64,000 nucleotides of DNA from Apoderus coryli (Eukaryota > Arthropoda > Insecta > Coleoptera > Attelabidae), in NCBI GenBank assembly GCA_911728435.2, contig OU452203.1, positions 22,074,134 to 22,138,133 of the forward strand, given 5' to 3'. This document shows positions 44,385 to 58,129 of the stretch, piece by piece; positions within the stretch are counted from its first letter, which is position 1, and every line of letters begins with the position of its first letter. The notes under the pieces are model-generated. The model was not told the origin of the DNA and did no database searches. It saw only the letters and a list, made by a program, of their open reading frames with translations. Position numbers and translations under genes: made by a program.

Positions 44385-47300
44385 AAATATATATACTTAC
44401 ATCTATGAATGAAAATCATTTAAAATTCTTACTTGCCATTTAAACAACAATAAAATTTCCAAAGTTAATAGGTAGGTATTATTTAAAAAAAAACAAGAAT
44501 AAAAATAATCAATAAAACAATTTCTTTAGATAGGTACCTAAGTAGGTACCTATTAGGATTAGGTATATAAACATCATATTAACATTAATTAATACAATAA
44601 AAAATCACTACAAAAATAAACAAATGCTTAAATACTATAAAGTATAGATATAAAAAGCAACTGCAAACTAAACTGACAAATGATGATTAATAATGTGTAT
44701 TTAACTGACAATTAGCAACTAATTTTACAGACCCATAAACATACCCGTAAGTAGGTATGTACCTATATATAGCTGCGTAAGTAGCAAATAAATTTTTAAA
44801 TGACCATTATAATAGTAAAAAAATAAAACAACACTGACCTATCTGCATATTATTTAAGAATTATACTACAGTCTTAAAACTATACCATACTTCCCAATAA
44901 AATAAAAATGTGTCATAAAATTTTTAACAATTTGTTTTGTGACCGAGCAGTTAATTTTGTTAATAAAACAAATTTTATTAACCTGTTAATGCTACTATCA
45001 TTAATAAACGGTTAACTAGGTACATTATTGGCCTAAAAACTATTTTTAATTGATAAATATAATAAATTATCATTCTAACTATCAATGCGCATTGTATTCA
45101 CGCATACAATTATGGCTGGCAATATTCAGACCAATCACAAGCTGCTTCCTATGAATCACGGTATGCCATGATCAATAAATCGGGTCCTGCAACCATTTTG
45201 GTTTTGAGCTTGTTACTATAGTAACCATTACTCGGTCCTTATTGGTGTGTTATATATTTACATTTCCCCCATTTTTTCTTAACCTGACATATAGGGTTAT
45301 TTATGAGTGTAACACAATACGTTATACAGTTTTCTGTAATTCTGGTACTTCCGGCAATTGAGTATAGATGGAGCTATAATATAATAGTGGTTATTATTGA
45401 TTTTACTTATATATTTTTTCGTATACCAGGTTTAATTTACTAAGATATATACATAATAATTAGTGTCTTGATATTTATCATTGAATTTTTACATGATGGA
45501 GTTTGTTATTGAAATTCCAGCATAGTACTATTGATTTTTTAATTTGGATATGTATAGTAGATATCTGTAGAAAGTTGTAGGTATGTGTCTCTGTTATAAT
45601 ATGAATTTAGTTTGAGCGAACCTAATTAGATGGCGCTGTGGCATAGTTACAGTTTACTGTATGGATCTAGGAGAATAAATAGTAGTGTTCTTGTAATGTT
45701 GTGCCTTTGCAGCCATTTTGAGGCAATTTTATGTTTTATTTAAGAAAATGCAATTATATTTTACTTATACAGGGTGAGTCACTAGGAACTGTACATACTT
45801 CTACCATAAGTAGAGGCACATTAGGGGATCATCAGATGACCATTAACTGTCTCCTTGTTTTCATTATTAATATACAGGGTGAATTATAGATATTCACCAA
45901 AACAATGTTTCGTCATATCTTTTCAATGATTACTTAAGTCGATTTATCTCATTTTTTTATAAAAGTGTGTATTGGTGCCTGACATTAACTGATATATTCA
46001 GAATTGAGAAAATCCAGGTCCGTCTTCGATTAAATTTGTGGGACTGTTTCATAGTCAACACTTCACCCTGTATATGATTTTTCAAAAATCTGATATAATT
46101 TTTTCAGAGGGCATAAATAGACAGTTGGACCGGGGTATTTGAATTTTTTGTTACACTCACCTCACATTTCCAATTAAAGATTCATTTTAGAGCCAAATTG
46201 AAAACTGGCAATAATGAAGTATCTTACTGTATAATAATGTTTAGTTATTAAAAAGAAATCTTCAAAATAGAGAGAAACGACACACACTGTGCTCCAGTAT
46301 GGTAAATACCATAATTTGAATTGATTTACAGGGCCGGATTTAAAAATCTGGCATATCTGGTTCATTCCAATAATTTACCCTGTATGTAACTTTTTCCACC
46401 CGTAATAGACAGAAAACAGATAAAAAATGTTTGTAATAACCTAGTTTTCTTATTTGTTTGAGGAAAACTCATGTGTCTAATTATTTTAATCGGAATGAAA
46501 TGAACAAGCCAGGGAAATGTTTAATCATAAATTAAGAAATAAAATAAAAAACAATAACCAAACAATAAAACAGTTTTAACAATGTGGAATAAAGTAAAAA
46601 ACAATTTAATAAACAGTACGATTATTACCCTGTATTGTGCAAAAAAAAAGTAGATTTGGTTTTCAATAAAGTATAGGTAGGTACTTAGTATCTAGTTGCC
46701 CTCAACTACTTCTCGCAAGTACCTACTTGGTTTGCTCAGCTCTGATGGAGCGGGGACACGCTGTATAAATATCTACCTAAAAAAAGGATGGTATTAATAA
46801 TATTTGGTACAAATCAGAATCAAAATACCTTGCAATAGATTATACCTATGTCTCTATTAAGGATTTAAATTTAACCGTTTTTCAAATACACCTATACCCA
46901 ATATAAGTAGGTATAATAAATAATATTATCTTTCTCTCTATCAACAGCAAGAAAAATTTATAACAGTAGGATATATTATAATTTAATCTTAAAGGTATCT
47001 GAATAAAAAAAAAAAAGAATAAAATTATAGGGGACGTTGTTTGGATAACCAGTTTCGACGATCCCAAATTTAGGTAGAGAACAGTTTGAGGCCTTTATTA
47101 TATACCTAAACTGGATGGCGTTATAGACATTTAAGGCTGGGCTTAACCAGATTACACTGGAATGAAATTTATAGGCCACCATCCAAAAGAGATACATTTT
47201 GTTGTGTTGTTCGAGGTATATACATACGTATACACTGAGGACAAAAAGTTACGCATATGAATCCGACAAAATTTGAAGGGCAATTTTGTTAATTTCGGTT

Positions 47301-47839
47301 TTTATATTCTCCGTAAGATTCTACAATATTTGATATGAAATGAAATTCACCTAAACTCAGCGGTTATTGAGATATTTATCGTTGAATAGCACAAAACTAC
47401 ATTAATTTAGATTGTATAGGCAAAAGCTTTGCGTTTTCCTTCTATGTCATTTCTTTAATTATGACGATATTTAAGATGAATTCATTGCTTATTATAGAAA
47501 CTTTGGGTACTTAACCAAATTTGTATTATGTTGTCTCTAAAGTAAAACATAAGTAGAGAAATAAAACTTTTTATTGCCATTATATAATAATATATTATGA
47601 ATGAAAATTAAATTTGCCTATAGGTTGTAATTTAATGATCATTTCTAAAACGTGTTGAAAGCTTCCTCAACCCAATCGAACCACGGTTTTCAAAGTTTCT
47701 TTTTACCCTAGCTGTGTTATTGGTAGTCAGGGCCCGCTCAGCCTTCATTTCATCCCGGACAAACAGACAATTTTTCGCCAGTTTTTTCAAACCAAATAAA
47801 AATTATGTTAAACTCATTTATTTAAAAAATATATGTACC
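44385..47839. other. AT-rich spacer with CAGGGTG-ended repeats
   Basis: No gene recognised. ATACAGGGTGAGTCAC (45768), ATACAGGGTGAATTAT (45872) and CCCTGTATATG-type ends (46068, 46378) mark several small dispersed repeat copies in both orientations. Confidence 0.45.
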
Positions 47840-48660
47840 TAATAAATTTTACATTCTTTCTAACTTTGTTTTCCGCAAATGTTTTTAAAACATCTTTTAA
47901 GTTTACTTGATCAGCAATTTCATGCCCAACCCTATAAGACGATTTTGCGTTGTAGTTGAACGTAAAAAATTCTTACAACAGTTACTGGCATAGACAGCAA
48001 TATTCTTAAGGAAACCCTTAGATTTGGGGCACAATTAAACATTGTTGTTAATTTTAGAACAGTGCTTGGGCTTTCTTTTTTGCCCAATATAAGCCCAGAA
48101 ACTGCACAAGTTTCTTCTGCTAATTCTACCCCATTAATATCAACAGAATCACCCTGAGTTAAAATACTTTTTAGATCGTTGTAATGTTTTAAAAAATTTT
48201 CTTTAGACATGCACTTCATATAGGTTTATATATTATATAAAATTTTAAAATAATTACTATGGTGACTAAGTAGTATTGCATTTGGTGCCTGGTCAATTGT
48301 TAAACAAAAAAAAACTACTTTATAATTTTTTTTAAGATTCTCGACCGGTTCATCTCGACCTTCGTATGAGAAATTCCTTTTTTTCTTCTTATAGGCGTCT
48401 TGTCTTGGTATTGTTGATTCAAAATTGGCTTCAACGTCAATTTCGTCAGCCAGTTCTCTCGCATCAACAATTTTCCAAGTGCAACAATTTGCTTATTAGA
48501 TTAGTACAGTTTAAAATTGTATACCAAAGAACTATTGAACACAAAAATTTAAATTGTTTAATACAACCCCGCAGGTTTCGTCCCTTATTAAATTATCAAT
48601 TCTTCATTCTTATAAATGGTCTACTGCGTGGCAAAACTATTCTGATTTTCAAAATTAAAT
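47840..48660 (-). pseudogene. hAT-family transposase, C-terminal fragment
   Basis: Reading leftward: ELADEIDVEANFESTIPRQR, then DLKSILTQGDSVDINGVELA, ESPSTVLKLTTMFNCAPNLR and VSLRILLSMPVTV. After a frameshift inside the SGERSFSKLKLIK motif, GHEIADQVNLKDVLKTFAEN and KVRKN follow. This is the hAT dimerisation domain and the tail of the DUF4371/ZMYM-like group. The catalytic N-terminal part is absent, and a stop is visible at about 48395. Confidence 0.75.
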
Positions 48661-48779
48661 TCAAAATATATTATTAATTGCAAACATTACAACAAAATCG
48701 AAGACTCTATAGTTACATTTTGAAAAACTTAAAACGTAAGAGTAATTAAAAAAAAAAAAGTTATAACAAATGTTCAAAG

Positions 48780-49110
48780 TGACGTCCATTTTCATACACA
48801 ACACATGGCAATGTTGAAGTCTAGTTTCTCCAAAAATTTCTAAGCATATCAGTTGTTATTGTGCTAAAAGCATCTCTCATCATTTGCTTCATATTTTCAG
48901 CTGTAGTGTATGTATTTTACATAACCCGATGAGAAAAACTGGAGATATGTCAGATGATCTTGCTGGCCAGTTATAGGGGAGGCCACGGCCGATCCTTCGA
49001 TTAGGAAACTTCATATTTAAATAATCACCCACGGTACGCTTAAAATGTGCAGGAGCTCCATGCAATTGTAAGCATAATTTTTGCTTAACATCTATAGTGG
49101 ACTTTATCCA
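48780..49110 (-). pseudogene. Tc1/IS630-type transposase fragment
   Basis: Translation includes LHGAPAHFKRTVGDYLNMKF and PNRRIGRGLPYNWPARSSDI. It corresponds to the QDGAPAHF..VR.YLN..FP.RWIGRGGPI.WPARSPDLTPLDFF region of insect DDE_3 transposases; the catalytic Asp of QDGAPAH is His here. It ends near ENGRHFEHLL, the usual C-terminus. Confidence 0.75.
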
Positions 49111-49399
49111 AAATTAACCAAAAATCATGTTTTAAAAATCGTCAGAAATTATCTCCATTTAAATGAAGAAATATGGCCTACACTATTGATATTGTAAATA
49201 CAGTGATAAGAAATTTTTTTACAAATGAAAGACGGCATGTTATTAATTAATATTTTAAGTTTTAATATTTTCTCACATTCTGACAGGGAAAATGCCGCCC
49301 CGGACAAATGTCCGGCCTTGGAACCCTGTTGGTAGTACTTACGTTTTTTTGCATCATTGTCATCTACCGTTGACCATATCATGTCATTAATAGATTCAG

Positions 49400-50620
49400 T
49401 AGCCCCAGTGGCCTCTCGTCCAAATTGGGGCCACTTGGCTCATTTGAGCCTGAAAATAGGAAAAAGCGTTTTTAATTTAAAACAACGGTGATATTGATAA
49501 AATATCTAATAAATTAAAGATTGTATCAAATGATAATCAATATAATTGGGATCTCTCTCTACTTTAATTAAACTTTTACGACGCTAAAAGTAAATTAAAA
49601 ATCAAACTATTTTTGTTTAATTAAATTTCCAACTATATATATATATATATATATATATTAACTTACCTATACAGAAAAATCCATAAAAAGGATAAACTAT
49701 AATAAATTGTAGAATATATACGAGTCACCCGCATTTTACATATATATATATATATATTTCCATACCCTGTATGGTTTAATTTTATTAGCATCACCCCTAT
49801 ACTTTAGATTACTGTTAATCCAAGATAACCTTTATATATCTACTAACCCTTTTGTTTGATAATATGCGGGACCCTTTCCACATTTAATTAAATGTTTTTC
49901 TCCCTAAAATATTCAAAATGGAGGGTACGTAAACCCTTTAAACAACTATTATCATGCATGGAATTGTACAGGGTGAGTATATCCATCCAGATTTTTCCTA
50001 TTTCCGCTATGCTTCAGTCGGAAAATCAATTCAACAATTAATCTCAAATACATCAGTAAAATTTACGTCTTCTGGTGATTGTGGATATAAGAAAAAGCTT
50101 GGTATGCGATACTTTATGAAAACACTGGTATTGACATCAAATTCTTGTTTGAGCTTAACCTTTTGGAAGTAGAAAGGCAAAGCGAGGCTTTGTGGAGATC
50201 AAAACAAAAAAAAAACAAGAAAAACTATATAATAAGACGGTATGAGATAGGATAAAATATATTACTTATAAAATATAGCCGTGGTGCCTTCGCAAAAAGT
50301 CGTAAAAACGAAAATGCGCGTCTGAGAGAGTGTATGTTGCGAAACAAGACAAATAAAAGTAACGAAAATTATGTCGAGATGAAGAAAACGATGTTTCTAT
50401 ATATACCTAGTAGGTATATATAAGGTACAACCACCATACGTCTTATGTATTTAGAAAAATACGTTAAAAGATAAATTTTGGTTGCCAAAATATAAAACCC
50501 ACTGGTAGAATTCCAGTTAATAATGAAACGCTCTTTTGTCTTTCTTCTTAAAAACCCTCCCGTGAAAAGTTATGTCCCTCCAAAAATTACCTACTTAAAT
50601 AACACCTTGTAGGTATATAC
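49400..50620. other. spacer with AT microsatellites
   Basis: (AT)n runs at 49634-49659 and 49739-49756; a GTACAGGGTGAGTAT repeat end at 49968. No gene recognised. Confidence 0.45.
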
Positions 50621-50621
50621 C

Positions 50622-52735
50622 GGGTATTCCATTAATGGTGGACAGGTAGCATATCTCAGGAAATAATAGTCGTAGGACAATGGGAAAAAAATTCTTTTAG
50701 GGAAATTCATCATGGGAAATCGCTGGAAATAGTTTTTTAGTTCCTAACTATACCGCTAGGGGGCGCAATAGATACAGTAATGCGAAAAATGCATTTTTAT
50801 TGAAAATTTCGTCATATAAGTTAGAAAAACAATATTACCACGGTAATGCTACTGAGAATCGGCATCTTTTTCGGGTATCACTTTTTATTGTGCGGCTTGA
50901 AATAAAGGCAGCAGGTAAGGACGAAATTTTACCTAATGATAATGTGTATAACTTTGGTTTGGCTTAACCGAATTTAGCAATCTAATTTTTGTTTAAGAAC
51001 TCAAGCCTTGCTGATGAAGAAAAAATAGATTTCAAATTGAATTTGCAACAAAAAAGTCCAAAACCGCACAGGAAAATCTTTAATCGTTTGAGAGTTATGG
51101 CCAAAAGAATGTTGTTCACCAAAATTCGTTGAAAAATCATGTATCTTTAATTTTCCGTGATCAAGAATGCCATGGGAAATAAAGAAATAGGTTTAAAATT
51201 TATTAAACTGATAGCTTAACAAATAAAAATAATGAAAGATCCATTAAAATTACCAAAATGCAGAGCTTTCATAAAATTTGTTATAAGATGTAGATCTAGA
51301 TACCCATGAAACAAAATTGGGAAGTTTCCATGCATGGAGACAAATAAATAAACGCGAATATGCTGTTAAATACCCTGACTACGATTCCACACCACACGTT
51401 TAGACTCCATCTACTTTGATGGTCAACTTCCGGCATCCAATGAGGATTTGTTTATGACCAATAATGCGTATTGTGTAAATTAACACTACCACAACTAGAA
51501 AAAATGGCTCAGTCCATAAAATCTGTGAGAGAAATTGAGGGTTTTCCGTGCACATATCTCTCAGCCAATAACAAAAGTCTATATGTGCTTCTTGTCAATA
51601 TCGGCATCTGAAAGTGCCTGATGTAAAACCATACTGTAAGGATGCAGTTTAAAAGATTTTAAAATCCAATATGCTGAAGTGCGATTTATTCCTAAGTCTG
51701 AAGAAATGTCACTGACGCTTACATGAGGATTCGCTTCCACATATGCAAGAACGCTTATAATATTATCTTCACTGCTAATTGGACGTCTTCTGAGCGGGAC
51801 TGGATCAACTCTTACACTTCCCGTTTCTCATAAACGGACTGCTAACCGACGGTCAGGGTATTTAGCAGCATATTCGCGTTTATTTATTTGTCTCCATGCA
51901 TGGAAACTTCCCAATATTGTTTCATGGGTATCTAGATCTACCTCTTTTAACAAATTTTATGAAAGCTCTTAATTTTGGTAATTTTAATGGATTTTTCATT
52001 ATTTTTATTTGTTAAGCTATCAGTTTAATAAAGTTTAAACCTATTTCTTTATTTCCCATGGCATTCTTGATCACGGAAAATTAAAGATACATGATTTTTC
52101 AACGAATTTTGGTGAACAACATTCTATTGGCCATAACTCTCAAACTAATAAAGATTTTCCTGTGCGGTTTTGGACTATTTTGTTGCAAATTCAATTTGCT
52201 TTTCATTTTTGATAAAATATTTGTATCATTCCATTTAAGTTTTTAAAGAAAAATCAAAAAAACCTTAGGCGATGCAAATATCGCCATCTAGCGGAGCCCC
52301 GAAAAACAATTATGATTTGATATCTTTTTTTTCTTCATCAGCAAGGCTTGAGTTCTTAAACAAAAATTAGATTGATAAATTCGGTTAAGCCAAACCAAAG
52401 TTATACACATTATCATAGGTAAAATTTCCTCCTTCCCTGCTGCCTTTATGTCAAGCCGCACAATAAAAAGTGATACACCAAAAAGATGCCGAATCTCAGT
52501 AGCATTACTGTGGTAGTATTGTTTTTCTAACTTATATTGCGAAATTTTCAATAAAAATGCATTTTTCGCATTACTGTATCTATTACGCCCCCTAGCGGTA
52601 TAGTTAGGAACTAAAAAACTATTTCCAGCTATTTCCCATTGTCGATTTCCCTAAAAGATTTTTTTCCCATTGTCATACGACTATTATTTCCTGAGATATG
52701 CTACCTGTCCACCCTTAATGGAATACCCGGTATAT
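50622..52735 (-). mobile_element. DDE transposon with ~760-880-bp terminal inverted repeats
   Basis: The ends are ACCGGGTATTCCATTAATGG and its near-complement at 52715-52735, within TATA context. Inverted homology continues inward to about 51378 on the left and 51858 on the right, far longer than normal TIRs; landmarks include CCGCTAGGGGGCGCAATAGA (50750) and its complement (52585). The right arm has an extra ~120 bp at about 52205-52320. The unique centre of about 480 bp carries transposase pieces on the minus strand. As RNA the whole element would fold into a giant hairpin. Confidence 0.88.
51380..51860 (-). pseudogene. transposase remnants in the centre of the long-TIR element
   Basis: Reading leftward from 51900: REYAAKYPDRRLAVRL, a stop, ETGSVRVDPVPLRRRP, SVLAYVEANPHVSVSDISSD and LGINRTSAYWILKSFKLHPY, the helix-turn-helix end of an insect DDE_3/Tc1-like transposase. 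After a gap and stops, THYWS*TNPHWMPEVDHQ and WSLNVWCGI represent the catalytic domain's strand region. No catalytic Asp block survives. Confidence 0.78.
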
Positions 52736-52739
52736 ATAT

Positions 52740-54320
52740 GCGTTTACACTGCCGTTCGTTTTGTGCCACCCTGTATACTTGTACTCTTTAAAACTACCTA
52801 TTTCATATTATTTTTATTTTAGCTAAGTAAGTACTCGTACTTATTAGGTATTTTTATTTTAAAGGTACGTACTCGAAAGTATAAATTATATTTTTAACTA
52901 CAAGATATAACTTGAGTCATCTGTGTGGCCTCCCACCCATTCTACTTTTCCGAAATAAGTTGTTAACGTTCGCAAGAAAACATAAACTTACTTAAATATC
53001 ACAATAGGTGTTTTAACATAAAGTAATAATCGAGTTTATTATCATTATACTATGTTTTCTATTAAATATATCAAAAGAAAACAATTAAATACTTAGTTCT
53101 AATAAAATTTTAATAATTGTTATTTAATAAACATTTATATAATGCTGAATTAGTTTGTTGATGTGTTTTTTGGTGTTTTAATATTAAAATTAATAATTTG
53201 ATTTGTTTATTTATTAAAATAAATATATGGCGGGAATAAACTGTGGATAAAGATTAAAGTACCAACAAAAAGCTGGTAAGATTGTCTAATATTATTATAT
53301 TACGCTAAAGTATTTGAAGTATTTTCTTTTTAAATCAAGCCTTTTGAGTTGATTTTGTATTATAAATATATAGATACCTATATACACATACGATGGAGTT
53401 GTTTCGTATTTATAAAACGTGTTCAACGGGTTTTGTTAAAGATAATTTTATAAAAGTATATAATGTGGCTATATAACATGCGAATGGCCGAGGAAATATG
53501 TTGCTTCCACTTATACCTAGTTATATACTTGTATCAATTTGACTAAATACACAGTGTCCCTCTGCGATGCCTTTGTTAATTAATTTGGGTTGCATTCCTG
53601 CTTGTTGGAGAACCAATTTTTATAAATTTTATAATACCTAATATACAGTCGTTGGGAAACTGTTAAAAGATATTTTCTCTAATCTTTTTATACTTTGATT
53701 TTATTATTATTTATTAAAAATGATTCGTCTATAGATATACTCCACAAATTTGTTGTTGTTTAACATATTTTCATTGCACAAATTCAATTTAGTTCTGTTT
53801 TTCTCTTAGGCCCAATATAAATAAAGATAAAGTTTGATTTTGGGATTTTTTTTTTTATAAAATAACTGTAAATTTTGATTTAATTCCTAATAAAATTGTG
53901 GACACAATTGTGAGCACACCAAAATTGTTGAAAACGAAAATAATTATACTATGATATTAAAGGGAAAAAGTAAATAGATTGATAATTCATAGAATAGGTT
54001 GCCATATTATATTTTCAGTTATCTGTAGCAAATCGACGTTTGCTAATTACTAGTTAGTTATATTTGGTAACAGTAACACTTAAGTGGGTAAAATTAACAT
54101 TTCAGTTGGTATACAATTGAGTTTTGAGGGGATAAAAAATTAAAATTGTTTGATTTTACTATTGTACTTTTAGATAAACTATCATTTTGACAACAAAGTT
54201 TTAAATGATAAAATGAAGAAAATTAAATAAACAGCTCTCTATAAAAAAATGAACTTTTCGTCCTTTTGATTTTGGAAATTATTCTAAGCTCAGTTTAATT
54301 TGTTGTACCTATAATTTTAT
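52740..54320. other. AT-rich spacer
   Basis: No gene or organised repeat recognised. Confidence 0.45.
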
Positions 54321-54509
54321 TTTTACAGGCCGAGGGCTATTATCCTTGAGAAACTCGCTTGAACGATTCTCTATGACAAAATTTTGAGTATTTATCAAGG
54401 CCCGAGGAGTTTTTACTTTGTAGATATCAAAAATTTGATTGTCCATCTGACGTTTAATAATTTTCAATACAAAATGTATTAGTTTTAATCAAACAAATAT
54501 TATTAATTT

Positions 54510-55672
54510 TTATTTAAAACTACAGTTGTGAAAAGTACAATTGGTAAATGTTAAATTGGAAGAAGAGTTTGCTGAAGTTGACGGATTGTTAATTTCCACT
54601 GTTGAAGAAATTCCTCGCATGGTGTTGATTATTTCACCATGGCGTTCTTGGTTAATATTCAACTACGGTTTAATTGAATTAGATCTGCTATGTTCTGTTA
54701 TTTTTATTAATTGCTGTTCAGGAATTCCTTTATTTGCCAAATGGCTAACTGCAGTTGATCTGTTCGAATGATTGGATATCTTTTTACACTTAGTGTCCAA
54801 ACCAGTAGCTTGCGCGGATGATTTGGTCCATAAATTAATTGTGTTCTTGCCTACCGGCATATTGGCAAACCATGTGTCACTTTCGGATTTCCAGAAACGA
54901 TTTGGTCTCAAGAATAGGCTACTGGAAATAATATTTTTCACCCTTTTGGACAATAATTTATGGAATAACCGAACAGGGCATGCACTTTCGTTTGCAATAT
55001 TTGGAACAAGCCACTATTTGTACAACTTTTCGATCCTCCTTGGCATGTTTTACTGAATATTGGATTGTATTCAATTCTGTTGGTTGGCGTTCCATCATTA
55101 CTTTTCTCAATAAATAAATAATCTATAAGGCAGCTGGTTCACCACCTCGCCAAGCTAACTCATCAGCTACAATATGGTAAAAAAATTTTTTGTAAACCTT
55201 CTCGTGTACATTCATCCCATAATCCAATGATTCTAGCCAAATCACTTGAACTCAAATTTGATGAACTGCATTTTCGTTTGTTTGGATCCTGCTGTAATCT
55301 TTTACGTTTTGAATTTCTTGCATCTCGCGCATTTTTGAATATAACACTGGTAAAAGGGTCGAATACAATTTTGAAGTCATTGAAGTATTTTTCCTGGAGT
55401 AGCCTACTCGTAGTATTCCAAATTGTTTTTACAGTTGCTTCTTTATATTCAGTTCCGTCAGCTTTTCTCATATTTACCGCATAATCTTTCAATATATATT
55501 AGCCAAATTATGTAAACTCGTTTCAGCATTCAGTTCGTATTCTCTGGTCGCACAAAACTCGAGAAATATTTTCCATACATAGTTTTTTTGATTTGATTGT
55601 ATTTTTTGGTATCTTATTAGATATAATATCATTAATTGCATCGTTAGATGCAATACCAAATCTTCGCGACAT
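54510..55672 (-). pseudogene. Crypton-type tyrosine recombinase, copy 1
   Basis: Starts MSRRFGIASNDAINDIISNK at 55672, shifts frame near 55565, then DYAVNMRKADGTEYKEATVK, a frameshift near 55180 followed by ELAWRGGEPAA (the first catalytic Arg, in RGGE), the core KNTINLWTKSSAQATGLDTK, and KKISNHSNRSTAVSHLANKG (second catalytic Arg in NHSxR), IKITEHS and the C-terminal Tyr region (IKP*). The usual ITGH His motif reads ITEH. Ends with FTNCTFHNCSFK at 54510. The family (DUF3504-like, Crypton) cuts and rejoins DNA with a tyrosine nucleophile. A second copy on the other strand lies 2.4 kb away. Confidence 0.85.
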
Positions 55673-55739
55673 TTTTAAACCAGTTGTCAGTTTGACGTTT
55701 AATTAATTTTTAATAAAAAAAAACACCAAACTGAAAACA

Positions 55740-57160
55740 CCACATGTAGGGTATTATCGCTGTAATCCAGATGTGATTGGATTTAGTAAAAAATTATCAG
55801 AATTATCAAATTCGACACTACCTATTTCATAGAAAACATTCAGAATTAAATTCCTGTTCTTCCCGGAAGCAAGTCCGCGTATATTGTAATAATTATAAAT
55901 CTTCGTTTCTTAAAATTCGTACTACCTACATATGTTTTACATTATATACATTTTTTCTTTAATAAATAAGTAGGTACATAATATATATGCAAGGCCTGGC
56001 TCGTAAATTACATTTATTTATTACACACGTCAGACTATCTTATCGTTGCGCAGATACGGTCCTGGGTATGGGGTAAAATTATTTATAGTATCTACATATA
56101 ATACAGAGACATCTTGAAGAAAAAAAAATTATCTTCAAGCTGGATGGAATAATAATATGGAGTCTTGAAAAATATGGTAAAAAAATGAATAAACAAACGT
56201 TGCTGCTATGGCGTGGGAAATTTTATTACTATTAAGACTGAAAAAATATATATTTATACATAATATACCTACAGGGTGTAACTAAACTGATGGTCAAAAA
56301 TGAAACCACATATTCTTGGATTTAAGATAAGGGTACTTCTTCATATATTTTTTCTCCTATGGGCCATGGTTTTTTTTCTACATAGAGCGTATAAAAGTTC
56401 TCTAATTATTTTTAGGAGTTTACGAGATATTTTCTTTAAACTGGTGTCTCACATGAGCGGATAAACTGTCAAACTTAAGGGTGTTATCAAAATTAATTCG
56501 TTCAGAAATTTTTAAATTAAATATCTTCAATTTGATAACAGCTAAACAAAAGTACTTACGAACTATAACTGAAGCTAAACTATAAACAATATAAGTGTTG
56601 TATTATATTATATATTGTATTTTTATATTTAATTTAAGTTTATGATTTTATTCTATTTAAACTTAAGTTGTCATAAAATGTTTGTTTAAACAATTTTAAT
56701 TTAAAATGTATTTATTTGCTTCAATTATTGTAAATATAGGTAGGTACCTAGCTTCCTTTAGCTATACTTAGTAATAATACCTAGTAAGAACCAAAAGATG
56801 ACATGCGTGGGCTCATTTTTTTTAGTATCAATTGTTGTGTCGTACTTGTGGGGGACACAGTGTATATAAATACCTCTAAAATGCAATAATACCTGTAAAA
56901 ATAGTAAAATAATCTTAGGTAGGTACGTATGTATTTATTGCAAAAAACAATTAAATTTATATCTTTATTATTATGGCTATACTTACACACTTCTATAGTA
57001 TAGTGTTTAGAATACATAAAATAAAATTTTTACGATTATGGCTTTCAGATTGACTTACTTTGTAAATAATAATATAATTTCTTATGTACCAAAAATTATA
57101 GCCACATATACCCTATTGCAATTATTATTTTTAATACAATTATTAATTAATGAATGATGA
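55740..57160. other. spacer between the Crypton copies
   Basis: AT-rich. A CTACAGGGTGTAAC repeat end lies at 56270. No gene recognised. Confidence 0.4.
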
Positions 57161-57169
57161 CTCAATTAA

Positions 57170-57320
57170 TCCGTAGGATGACATATAGATGGCGTTCCTA
57201 GCATTTTTTCCATATGATTTTTATTTAGAACTAACCTTCAAACGATACGTGTATAAATTTGACAGCAATCTGACTATTGAGTCGTGAGTTAGAGCATTTT
57301 GTGTGAATCAACGTGAAATT
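57170..57320 (+). repeat. dispersed repeat copy 2 (mariner-like 5' region)
   Basis: Matches 13240-13400 over about 150 bases with the same orientation (CATATAGATGGCGTTCC, GTATAAATTTGACAGCAATC). Confidence 0.6.
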
Positions 57321-57349
57321 CCCAATAGATTTAAGAAAACCTACAAGAA

Positions 57350-57600
57350 AGCAGGTCGTTATACTTTGTTGAGCGGTTTGTTAAAAATACAAGTTATCCC
57401 TATATAAGAACGCCTGAGTCAACGTCCATTTCAAGGCTTATGGCTTTTAATCAGCAAAATGTTTCTCAGTTTTTTAATGCCCTAAAAGAGATAAGGAAAA
57501 GTAGGTACAATTTCGCTTCAAAAAACATTTATAACCTCGATGATGATAAAATATTTGGTGACGTTTATCAAACGAGTCTTTCTGAAATTTGAAAAACCAA
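57350..57600 (+). pseudogene. pogo/Tigger-like transposase fragment
   Basis: One frame gives FVKNTSYPYIRTPESTSISR, LMAFNQQNVSQFFNALKEI and FASKNIYNLDDD. It matches the pattern W..F..R.P.L..R.PE..S..R...FN...V..FF..L, then IYN.DE, that leads into the DDE domain of pogo/jerky-type transposases. The catalytic Asp region begins (YNLDD) and is then lost. It is adjacent to an unrelated mariner-type leader, so this junction is composite. Confidence 0.72.
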
Positions 57601-58129
57601 AACGGTATACGAGCCTATCAAGCATCAATTTAGAAAAACCATGTATATAATGAGTTTGTTTGTTCTTTTGGAATTATTTTATGACAACAATAATAATAAT
57701 AATGCATAGAAAACTTTATGAATCAGAAAACTTCTTACCCTCCATAAAGTTTTATTCCTCTAACAATATCAGATATATAATATGTATATGCCTTATATAC
57801 AGACTGTCTTTCCGGAAAAGACTGGCCGTAAATATTGATGAAGAAAGTATATTATGAGGGTGTACTAGAGTTTAACGGCGAAGATGGAAGTCTTCCGGTT
57901 GAGCAGGAAGTTAATCTCAACTTGTTTATGTTATGTTTCCAAGATTTATTTGATTCAAAATTGACAATCAACCATATTTTTTTCGCATAACTACGTATGA
58001 GTCTTAAGCAATAGATTAGCACAAATTTCTTTGTAAAACTATCCAGAACATAATAAGCAATATTGGAAAAAAAAGTTTTTGAATTCCAACGTATAACACA
58101 GCATTTTTTTAAAAGTCTGTCGGTCTGCC

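Noticed and set aside
54541..55056. Plus-strand open frames over Crypton copy 1, and their mirror at 58501-59070 on the minus strand
   Set aside because: They are antisense to the recombinase reading frames and match no protein.
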